A DNA stretch of 6,889 nt from Lachnospiraceae bacterium (lineage in GTDB: Bacteria; Bacillota_A; Clostridia; Lachnospirales; Lachnospiraceae): the NCBI GenBank assembly GCA_016281675.1, contig JAEEJD010000023.1, forward strand, positions 1 through 6,889, written 5' to 3'. The notes under the pieces were generated by a model. It saw only the letters and a program-made list of their open reading frames with translations, did not search any database and had not been told where the DNA came from. Below, piece by piece: positions 1 to 5,645 of this stretch. How positions within the stretch are numbered: position 1 is the first letter of the stretch; every line of letters begins with the position of its first letter. The translations under genes were made by a program, and so were the position numbers.

Positions 1-1
1 A

Positions 2-100
2 AAGTGCGGTGATGAAATAGAGTTCGTATGTGAAGGCGACGATGAGTCGGAAGCGCTCCAGGCATTGATCAATGCCGTGGACAGCGGATTGGGTGAATAA
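2..100 (+). CDS. HPr-family phosphocarrier protein (ptsH-type), C-terminal end only
   Basis: Only the last 32 residues and the TAA stop are present; the gene begins before the window. The visible residues start KCGDEIEFVCEGDDESEAL and end DSGLGE. This matches the C-terminal part of HPr: the G-D-x-I/V turn, a strand, the E-G-x-D/E turn, and the final helix with A-L-x-x-L. HPr relays phosphate from PEP and enzyme I to sugar-specific PTS permeases. In Firmicutes it is also phosphorylated on Ser46 by HPr kinase for catabolite control. The active His15 and Ser46 lie upstream of the window, so I cannot tell a catalytic HPr from a Crh-like regulatory paralog. It is followed directly by a strong terminator and converges on rfbD, so it is a separate transcription unit with no evident tie to the glycan genes. 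Confidence 0.85.
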   Translation, partial: KCGDEIEFVCEGDDESEALQALINAVDSGLGE

Positions 101-112
101 AACGAGTATAGC

Positions 113-143
113 AAAAAGCTCCGTGAGAACGGAGCTTTTTTGT
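113..143. terminator. bidirectional Rho-independent terminator
   Basis: AAAAAGCTCCGT (113-124) and ACGGAGCTTTTTT (129-141) form a perfect 12-bp stem closed by a GAGA (GNRA-type) tetraloop at 125-128. The GC-rich core is AGCTCCGT/ACGGAGCT. The outer A and T runs provide a U-tract whichever strand is transcribed. It sits between two convergent genes, 12 bases after the HPr stop and 26 bases beyond the rfbD stop, so it can end both transcripts. Confidence 0.93.
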
Positions 144-166
144 TCGCCCAAACGCGTATTTTCAAA

Positions 167-1030
167 CTATGCCAGATAAAGCGCGATCGCTTTCTCCCAG
201 TCGGCAAAAGTATAGAGACCGGTGAGTTTTAGCATATAATTTTCAAGAACCGAATAATGAGGTCTGTCGGCCGAAGCCGGGTTCATCTCTTTGTACTCTT
301 CACTTGTGACCGGATTGACCGTTGTCTTCTTTCCGGCAAGGCGGAATATCTCTTTTGTAAAGTCGGCCCATGAACAGACTCCTTCGCACGTCCCGTGGAA
401 TATACCGTAATTCTCAGTCGGTATGAGCGAGAATATCGCCTTTGCGAGTTCATCGGCACTTGTCGGCGAGCCGACCTGGTCGTTGACGACACTTACGGTA
501 TCATGAGTCTCGGACAGGCGGAGCATAGTCTTAACGAAGTTCTTTCCGTCACCGTACAGCCACGCGGTACGGATGATGAAGAAGTCTTCGGCAAACTGCT
601 TTACAAAGTCCTCGCCCGCAAGCTTTGTCCTGCCGTACATGCTTTTGGGAGCCGGTGTGTCGAATTCGGTATACGGAGTGTTTGCATCGCCCGCAAACAC
701 ATAGTCGGTCGATATATGAACGAGCTTTGCACCCGTCTCGCGCGAAGCGATCGCAAGATTCTTCGGCCCGAGCGCGTTGATGCGGTATGCGCTGTCCACC
801 TGCACCTCACATCCGTCGACGTTCGTGAGAGCCGCACAGTTTATTATCGCATAGGGTCTGATCTCGCGGCATATCGCAAGAACACCGTCCAGATCGGTTA
901 TATCGATATCCCGAATGCCCGGAACACCGAAGTCCGTATTTATCAGTTCATATTCGCCGCCATTGCCGCAAAGTGCGTTAACGGCGCGCCCGAGCTGACC
1001 GTTGCTGCCGGTCACGATTATCTTTTTCAT
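167..1030 (-). CDS. rfbD: dTDP-4-dehydrorhamnose reductase (RmlD/RfbD)
   Basis: A complete 287-residue cytoplasmic enzyme, the usual length for RmlD. It catalyses the last step of dTDP-L-rhamnose synthesis, the NAD(P)H-dependent reduction of dTDP-4-dehydro-L-rhamnose. The N-terminus MKKIIVTGSNGQLG carries the Rossmann dinucleotide loop GxxGxxG (residues 8-14). STDYVF (107-112) supplies the catalytic-site Thr/Ser-Asp segment, and Y132-x3-K136 is the catalytic pair of extended short-chain dehydrogenases. RTAWLYG (154-160), NDQVGSPT (183-190) and ADRP (254-257, followed by YSVLEN) are typical RmlD signatures. The start is supported by AGAAGGG (complement of 1038-1044) 7 bases upstream of the ATG. 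The gene diverges from the glycan operon and stands alone here: no rfbA, rfbB or rfbC is in the window, so the earlier steps must be encoded elsewhere. No damage is visible. Confidence 0.97.
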   Translation of the reverse strand: MKKIIVTGSNGQLGRAVNALCGNGGEYELINTDFGVPGIRDIDITDLDGVLAICREIRPYAIINCAALTNVDGCEVQVDSAYRINALGPKNLAIASRETGAKLVHISTDYVFAGDANTPYTEFDTPAPKSMYGRTKLAGEDFVKQFAEDFFIIRTAWLYGDGKNFVKTMLRLSETHDTVSVVNDQVGSPTSADELAKAIFSLIPTENYGIFHGTCEGVCSWADFTKEIFRLAGKKTTVNPVTSEEYKEMNPASADRPHYSVLENYMLKLTGLYTFADWEKAIALYLA

Positions 1031-1043
1031 ATCTTATCCCTTC

Positions 1044-1073
1044 TTTACCTGTAACCACAAAATATAGTATACT
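1044..1073 (+). promoter_or_regulatory. candidate sigma-A promoter for the glycan operon
   Basis: TTTACC (1044-1049, 4 of 6 matches to TTGACA) and TATACT (1068-1073, 5 of 6 to TATAAT) are separated by 18 bases, one more than optimal. The start codon of the first operon gene is at 1137, giving a leader of roughly 55 bases with no evident hairpin attenuator or riboswitch. TATAGT at 1063-1068 is an alternative -10. The -10 overlaps the opposing rfbD -10 within the palindrome AGTATACT. Confidence 0.45.
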
Positions 1074-1094
1074 TATCATTGGTTTTAAATGCAA
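1066..1094 (-). promoter_or_regulatory. candidate sigma-A promoter for rfbD
   Basis: Read on the - strand, TTGCAT (1089-1094) and TATACT (1066-1071) are separated by 17 bases. The -10 matches 5 of 6 consensus positions (TATAAT) and the -35 matches 3 of 6. It lies about 35 bases upstream of the rfbD start codon, leaving room for a short leader with the AGAAGGG ribosome site. It shares its -10 bases with the opposing promoter. Called by eye only. Confidence 0.5.
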
Positions 1095-1122
1095 TACGGC
1101 AGATCGTTATCATCGAAAACAA

Positions 1123-1139
1123 GGGGAGAATGAACGTTG
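1123..1139 (+). promoter_or_regulatory. ribosome binding site that selects a TTG start
   Basis: GGGGAG (1123-1128) lies 8 bases before TTG at 1137, normal spacing. An in-frame TGA at 1131-1133 rules out any earlier start in this frame. An ATG at 1130 is only one base from the ribosome site and opens a 30-codon frame that ends at 1222, so it is an unlikely start. Confidence 0.7.
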
Positions 1140-2666
1140 GATCGGACCGCGGACAGAAAAACATATATCTTACCGGCAGTTCTTGCCGTTTTGACGGCGT
1201 CGGCAACGTTTATAACCGATAAGAGGATATTTACTTTTCCCGCGGCAACGGAGAACGGGTATACATCGGCCGTTACGGATTACGCTGTATGTAAGATACT
1301 TGCCCTTCTCGTTCTCTATGCACTGTTTCGGTTCATATTCACGTGCATATTCTCAAAAGGGGAGAAACGGCAGGAACTCGTGGAAATATTAAAATGCGCC
1401 GCACTCTATCTTCCGGTCATGGTGATATGTCTTGTGATCAAACTTCCCTCGGGCTATGTTACAAATGACGAGTATTCGATCTTAAGCGACGCAACGGCGC
1501 TTATCCACGACACATGGTTTAACTACATGACCGTGTACTTCTATATCGTTTCACTGATGATTGTCCCTTTCAAATACGGCCCAATATTTACGAAGGTAAT
1601 AATAGAATTCTTTGTTGTCGGATACTGTGTGATGCGCTCAAAAAGGTATTTCGGCAAAAAGGCCGGCATGTTCATGTATGTGCTGTTCCTTCTCTATCCG
1701 GTGATCGCCTACACGACGAGCGCACACAGGCTTCCGGTATACTTCCTCATATATCTGGCGCTGTTTTGCAAGCTCTCGTTTGACAGGCTCGAAAACAGGG
1801 ATATAACAACATCGGGAATACTGTTCGTTCTTCTGTCGGGAGCGGTACTGACGCAGTGGAGGACCGAAGGTATATACCTTCTTGTGCTTGTTCCGATCCT
1901 CATGTTCATCGCGTACCCGAGGCTTAGAAACGTCAAGGCCGCTGCCGTTATCATCATCGCATATGCGGCTGTGCAGTTTGTGATCTCGATACCCCAGAAC
2001 GGTATGGGAGACGATCTTTCGGGCGCCGCCAACGACAGGATGAAGCCCTTCTACGCATACACGATAACGAACATGTTCAGGAACGGGCTTGATACGACGG
2101 CAAATGCGGCCGATCTTGAGATCGTCGACAGATATATCTCGCTCGATGCCATAGAGAAGATAAACGAGCATTACGAGGATATCAATTACGAGGATGTTCT
2201 CATACTGTACAAGGAAGAATTCCTCGGAGTAAGAGAGGATGCGGGGTATACCGAATACTATGAGTTCACGCAGGCCGTAAAGAGGATATTCGTTAATAAT
2301 CCCGGGGTGTTCGCAAGAACCCGCATAGGCGCCTTTTGTTATGCGGCAATGCCCTATCACATTAATTATTCCGGCCTCGGTATCAAGGCACTCGCTGCCC
2401 TTGCGGTCAGCATCGTAAAATCACTTTCGTACAATCTGTTCATTCCGGTCTTGTTTTGCGCGCTTATGTGCTTAATTTGCCTTTTTGGAAGGAAATGGTT
2501 CGGGTTCTTTGTATCCGGTGGCCTTATGGCGCACTGGTTCATAGTGTTCGTGCTTGCTCCGGCCTCGTATTTCAAATACTATTTTCCGGTTTACATCATG
2601 GCATATTTCTTCGCGATCGTGCTGCTGATACGGTATTTTATACATGATAAGAGAACTTTTTTATAA
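1137..2666 (+). CDS. multispanning membrane protein, GT-C glycosyltransferase-like
   Basis: A 509-residue integral membrane protein of unknown exact function, the first gene of the operon. I count about 13-14 hydrophobic segments (for example 10-25, 50-72, 86-101, 132-165, 175-212, 225-260, 268-286, 430-450, 453-473, 480-502). An early extracytoplasmic loop contains N110-D111-E112 followed by D118. A long polar loop spans about 287-395. The body has W241-R-T-E-G-I at the start of a helix, and the C-terminus has YFKYYFPVY. This topology, with acidic residues just after an early helix and a large outer loop, fits GT-C lipid-linked sugar transferases, and it recalls clostridial membrane families annotated only as DUFs. 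The acceptor and sugar are not predictable. Start is TTG, chosen from ribosome-site spacing. Its last 23 bases overlap the next gene, implying coupled translation. A flippase or polymerase-like role cannot be excluded. Confidence 0.7.
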   Translation: MDRTADRKTYILPAVLAVLTASATFITDKRIFTFPAATENGYTSAVTDYAVCKILALLVLYALFRFIFTCIFSKGEKRQELVEILKCAALYLPVMVICLVIKLPSGYVTNDEYSILSDATALIHDTWFNYMTVYFYIVSLMIVPFKYGPIFTKVIIEFFVVGYCVMRSKRYFGKKAGMFMYVLFLLYPVIAYTTSAHRLPVYFLIYLALFCKLSFDRLENRDITTSGILFVLLSGAVLTQWRTEGIYLLVLVPILMFIAYPRLRNVKAAAVIIIAYAAVQFVISIPQNGMGDDLSGAANDRMKPFYAYTITNMFRNGLDTTANAADLEIVDRYISLDAIEKINEHYEDINYEDVLILYKEEFLGVREDAGYTEYYEFTQAVKRIFVNNPGVFARTRIGAFCYAAMPYHINYSGLGIKALAALAVSIVKSLSYNLFIPVLFCALMCLICLFGRKWFGFFVSGGLMAHWFIVFVLAPASYFKYYFPVYIMAYFFAIVLLIRYFIHDKRTFL

Positions 2667-3327
2667 ACTTCATACCGCTTTCAGGAGCTTTATCGGGGAG
2701 GGGAATGCAGTCGTGCTGTTCGTTGCGGCTTCACTTTTCATCCTTCTGATATGCTTGCGCGAAAAAAGGCGTTACAGAAACATGTTTACGGTAATGTCGC
2801 CTTTATCGACGATCGGACTGGCTGTCTCGGAAGTTTTCGACAGGGTGGCCGGCGCAGGATACGCAAAACCTGTTTTGAAAGCGGCGGCCGTTTTGTTTGC
2901 CGCATGCCTGTCGATCCTTGCCGTTACTTCATCGGGTAAGCTGGTGTTCTCCGGAGAGCTTTGCGAGAAGGCGGAAAACGAAATGCACATACCGGCATAT
3001 CTTGTCGATGCGATGAACGGCATTCCCGAAGGAGATGCACGCGTGCTTGTGCCTTATGACAGGGCGCCGTATTTTGCCGCATATTCGTCAAGGTTTGTCC
3101 TGTCATCGGATATTCTGAAGGGATCCGATGAGAGTGTGATCCGCACCGAACTTGACGGTATACATCCGGATATGAAGAAGATAGCCGGCATAGCACACCG
3201 TGAAGGTTTCGAATATGTTGTGCTTCCGGTCGACATATGGCCCGAGATTCCGATCACAAAGTGCGGATACGAACTTGTCCTTGAGAATGAAGGGTGCCGC
3301 CTGTACAGGGAGGTGAGAGATCCCTGA
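2644..3327 (+). CDS. short membrane protein with extracytoplasmic C-domain, similar to the C-half encoded at 5646-6539
   Basis: A 227-residue protein with hydrophobic segments near 21-38, 50-65 and 74-95, then a soluble region (97-227). By eye it is a diverged, shortened relative of the 297-residue product of 5646-6539. GKLVFSGELCEKAENEM (98-114) lines up with GNFVYGEGIKIAQN, and EYVVLPVDIW (190-199) with QYVVLTKGHP; both are followed by a short G-x-[YL] strand pattern and a final aromatic-Arg strand. It lacks the segment carrying YYRLFWIAP in its relative. ATG 2644 overlaps the preceding gene by 23 bases and has no clear ribosome site. A GTG at 2713, in frame and 9 bases after GGGGAGGGG (2694-2703), would give 204 residues instead. 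I keep 2644 because the residues between the two starts also resemble the relative. Function unknown; it may be a remnant or a dedicated subunit. Confidence 0.75.
   Translation: MIRELFYKLHTAFRSFIGEGNAVVLFVAASLFILLICLREKRRYRNMFTVMSPLSTIGLAVSEVFDRVAGAGYAKPVLKAAAVLFAACLSILAVTSSGKLVFSGELCEKAENEMHIPAYLVDAMNGIPEGDARVLVPYDRAPYFAAYSSRFVLSSDILKGSDESVIRTELDGIHPDMKKIAGIAHREGFEYVVLPVDIWPEIPITKCGYELVLENEGCRLYREVRDP
3308..3316 (+). promoter_or_regulatory. ribosome binding site that decides the start at 3327
   Basis: GGGAGGTGA (3308-3316) lies 10 bases upstream of ATG 3327, which overlaps the TGA of the previous gene in TGATG. The frame is open back to a GTG at 3294, but that codon lacks a ribosome site and would add polar residues before a natural hydrophobic N-terminus, so 3327 (or the adjacent ATG 3330) is preferred. 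Confidence 0.75.
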
Positions 3328-4580
3328 TGATGAGTATTGCGGTATTTATCCTGTTCTTTATATTGTCTTTCCTGCTCGGTTCGTGGACAGATACAGTCAT
3401 GGCAAAGCTTAGAAGAGAATCCACGTTGCCGCTTCGGATAGCATCGGGTGGATGTATCCTTATCATGACGGCGATGGCAGCCTGTCTTATCGGTGGGGCT
3501 GCGCATCTTCCGGCAAATGTCACGGCGATCGTTGCGCTTTGCGCGCTTATCGTCATAGCGGTGTCGGGAATCGTTATGAAGAAGCGTACCGGTTCCGGTC
3601 TTAAAGTTCTTTGGCCTCACTTTGATCAAAAGAGCGCGGCGATGACGGCCGTTTGCGCTTTGATAACAGCCCTGCAGGTATACGGAGCCGTATCGTATGC
3701 GTTTGAAAATGCGCATGTACTCGAAGGTGTCAGAGTCGCTGCAAAGGTATTCGATTCCGGACGTATGTTTACCGCCGATCCGATGATGCTGATCGTCGGG
3801 CTCTTATCTCGGATAACGGGGGTTCATCCGCTGAATCTCATATTCGGTGTGCTCCCGGCGACGCTCATAACTTTTTATTATGTTTGTTATGCTGCGGTGA
3901 TATTCGAGGTGACGGACGGATATAAAAGGTTTGTATCGTTCGTTGCCGTATCGCTTCTCAATCTGTTCGGATATCAGTCGCAGGTCCTGATACCGGCAAC
4001 GCTTCTTCTGTCGTGGTCCGGAACATGGGTATTTATAATACACGGTCTTTTGGGAACGGCTTCGGTGATCCTGAATGCATGCATGAAAGCTCTGCCGGAT
4101 AAGGTCCGGGCAGATGAAAACGAAATAAACGACGAACTGTTGGAGGAATGGGACATGAAAAATCACAGGATAATAAATGCGAGGAATCTTGCGATAGCAC
4201 TCGGTGTGCTCGCCGCAGCGCTCATAGGGACTATAGTCGTATTAAACGGCAAGATAAACAGTCTGTATGCGGCAACGCTTAACCTCCAGGAAGATATGAA
4301 CAGCAGATGCGCCATGTACGAGTTCGTCGGCGCGGACGGTAAGGTGGAAGGGTATCTGCTCCGTGGAAGCGACGGGACTCTTTCGTTTATAGGAGGCGGA
4401 TCGTCGGCCAATGCAGATGACCTTGCGGATTTTATCGGAAAATACGGAACTTCGGTCACAAAATGGTATGTGTACGGGGAAGATGAGGAGTCTGCGGGTG
4501 CCATGCGCACTCTTACCTCAAACGGAACAGTTGATGCCGAAAAGGTGTTTGTGATCAGTGCCGATGAACTGACGGAATAG
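3327..4580 (+). CDS. membrane protein (similar to the N-half encoded at 4585-5643) fused to a membrane-anchored, degenerate MBL-like module
   Basis: A 417-residue protein with two parts. Residues 1-255 have about 8 hydrophobic segments and resemble the N-half protein encoded downstream. VLEGVRVAAKVFDSGRMFTA (131-150) corresponds to YYVAGVTTNVDTNMINVYD, and RFVSFVAVSLLNLFGY (201-216) to RAFSMYVMMVLVNFLF. The R-T-Y-E-G-K segment of the relative reads S-W-S-G-T-W here (229-234), losing Arg and Lys. After an acidic linker (260-275), M277 begins what looks like a fresh protein: basic residues, one helix (286-306), a short polar spacer and a globular end. That end has DGTLSFIGGG (349-358) and WYVYGEDEESAGAM (380-393), a layout like the DG-x-x-x-x-IDGG and W-x-x-THxHxDH-x-GA motifs of metallo-beta-lactamase folds, but with all ligand positions replaced. 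The protein stops before the rest of such a fold. Catalysis is unlikely; a structural or regulatory role is inference. Confidence 0.7.
   Translation: MMSIAVFILFFILSFLLGSWTDTVMAKLRRESTLPLRIASGGCILIMTAMAACLIGGAAHLPANVTAIVALCALIVIAVSGIVMKKRTGSGLKVLWPHFDQKSAAMTAVCALITALQVYGAVSYAFENAHVLEGVRVAAKVFDSGRMFTADPMMLIVGLLSRITGVHPLNLIFGVLPATLITFYYVCYAAVIFEVTDGYKRFVSFVAVSLLNLFGYQSQVLIPATLLLSWSGTWVFIIHGLLGTASVILNACMKALPDKVRADENEINDELLEEWDMKNHRIINARNLAIALGVLAAALIGTIVVLNGKINSLYAATLNLQEDMNSRCAMYEFVGADGKVEGYLLRGSDGTLSFIGGGSSANADDLADFIGKYGTSVTKWYVYGEDEESAGAMRTLTSNGTVDAEKVFVISADELTE
4142..4157 (+). promoter_or_regulatory. internal ribosome binding site and ATG inside the 3327-4580 gene
   Basis: GGAGGA (4142-4147) is followed after 7 bases by ATG at 4155, in frame with the host gene. 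Initiation here would give a separate 141-residue protein starting MKNHRIINARNLAIAL, with one membrane helix near its residues 10-30. It is among the best ribosome sites in the window, although it also encodes the acidic stretch LLEEWD, so chance is possible. Confidence 0.5.
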
Positions 4581-4584
4581 GAAG

Positions 4585-5643
4585 ATGATCTTAAAGGCAG
4601 CGTTATTACTTGTTGTCAATTTCATATTGTATCTGGCATTCGGCAGCTTTTTCGCGGTAAGGAAAGGAAAGATCGGATCTCTGGCCGTTACGGCCGCAGT
4701 GGGATTTTTCGCGTATTACGCGCTCTTTGCACTTGTCTGTCTGCCCGTTATGCTCACATACAGGCCGCTTTCGCTTCTGGCCCGGTTGTGGGTAGTGCCG
4801 TGCGCGCTCATTCCTGTCGTATCGGCGATACTGTTCAGGAAGGCATGGAAAGATAAGATCGCCGAGATCATAACCGAGGTCGGGCAGAACCGCTTATTCT
4901 GGACCGGCGTTGTCGCAGTGATCGCAATATCGGTCATACTTGTTGCGATAACGTACAATTTCACGCTCGATGCCGCATATTACGTTGCGGGCGTAACAAC
5001 CAACGTTGACACGAATATGATCAATGTATACGACCCGTTTACCGGTGCATGGCTCGATCATTTTGAACTTCGTTACGTTTTCTCAACGTATTACGTTAAT
5101 GACGCCGTCATATGCAGTCTTACATCCCTTCCGGCACTTGTCGTGACAAAGACGGTCATGGCATCGGCCGTTATGATCATAGTGAACATTTTGTACGTTC
5201 ATGTTGCAAGGTCATTCTTCAAGGAACACGGACGTGCATTTTCGATGTATGTGATGATGGTGCTTGTAAACTTCCTGTTCATAAGCATTTACACGACGTC
5301 CAACTTCCTGTTGACAAGAACGTATGAGGGCAAATCGGTCGTGGGGAATGTTTCCGTGCTTCTGATCTTCATACTGTATATGCAGGCCGTATACGAAGAG
5401 AAACCTACAGGCCTGTTCCTGAAACTGTTCGTTGTCTGCCTCGGGACCGCCACCGTAAGTTCAACGGCCAATATGGTGATCCCCGCCGAGGTTTGCATAC
5501 TCTTTATACCGTATGCGATCCTTCAAAAGAGGCTGAAGATACTGCCGAAGATACTTGTATGTATTCTTCCCGAACTTGTGATGATGCTCGTGTATGTGCT
5601 TTACGTTAAGGGCTGGTTTGCTGTCTATACGTTTCCGAGGTAG
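4585..5643 (+). CDS. multispanning membrane protein, N-terminal half of a DUF6077-like family member
   Basis: A 352-residue integral membrane protein with about ten hydrophobic segments (3-24, 31-55, 66-84, 105-124, 173-206, 220-240, 254-268, 277-292, 298-312, 320-345). The main outer loop holds LDAAYYVAGVTTNVDTNMI (128-146) and VYDPFTG (148-154), where D129, D142 and D150 are candidate functional acids. FLLTRTYEGKSVVGN (241-255) carries an R-x-x-E-G-K pattern near a helix end. I recall such patterns in clostridial proteins annotated DUF6077, usually longer single proteins; this is from memory. The next gene supplies what looks like the missing C-half two bases later in another frame. The ATG lies 4 bases after the previous stop; its ribosome site is weak (GGA at 4574-4576), suggesting coupled translation. 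A role in surface glycan assembly is inferred from the neighbours only. Confidence 0.72.
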   Translation: MILKAALLLVVNFILYLAFGSFFAVRKGKIGSLAVTAAVGFFAYYALFALVCLPVMLTYRPLSLLARLWVVPCALIPVVSAILFRKAWKDKIAEIITEVGQNRLFWTGVVAVIAISVILVAITYNFTLDAAYYVAGVTTNVDTNMINVYDPFTGAWLDHFELRYVFSTYYVNDAVICSLTSLPALVVTKTVMASAVMIIVNILYVHVARSFFKEHGRAFSMYVMMVLVNFLFISIYTTSNFLLTRTYEGKSVVGNVSVLLIFILYMQAVYEEKPTGLFLKLFVVCLGTATVSSTANMVIPAEVCILFIPYAILQKRLKILPKILVCILPELVMMLVYVLYVKGWFAVYTFPR

Positions 5644-5645
5644 AT

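Noticed and set aside
395..1054. Long open frame of 219 codons on the + strand, opposite rfbD
   Set aside because: It is antisense to a clear, full-length RmlD enzyme, its translation has no recognisable motif or membrane pattern, and the codon pattern follows rfbD.
1130..1222. 30-codon ATG frame as a leader peptide gene
   Set aside because: The ATG is only one base from the ribosome site, the peptide has no amino-acid run typical of attenuators, and it lies almost wholly inside the next gene.
1638..2360. Long open frame of 240 codons on the - strand inside the first operon gene
   Set aside because: It is a shadow of the hydrophobic + strand gene; the product is rich in Arg, His and Tyr without any domain pattern.
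3294..3326. Upstream GTG start for the gene ending at 4580
   Set aside because: There is no ribosome site before it, whereas GGGAGGTGA correctly precedes ATG 3327, which overlaps the previous stop as TGATG.
5610..5645. Programmed -1 frameshift joining the 4585-5643 and 5646-6539 frames
   Set aside because: No X-XXY-YYZ slippery heptamer or obvious downstream hairpin is visible in the overlap of open frames, and the second gene has its own ribosome site and ATG. It remains possible but unsupported.
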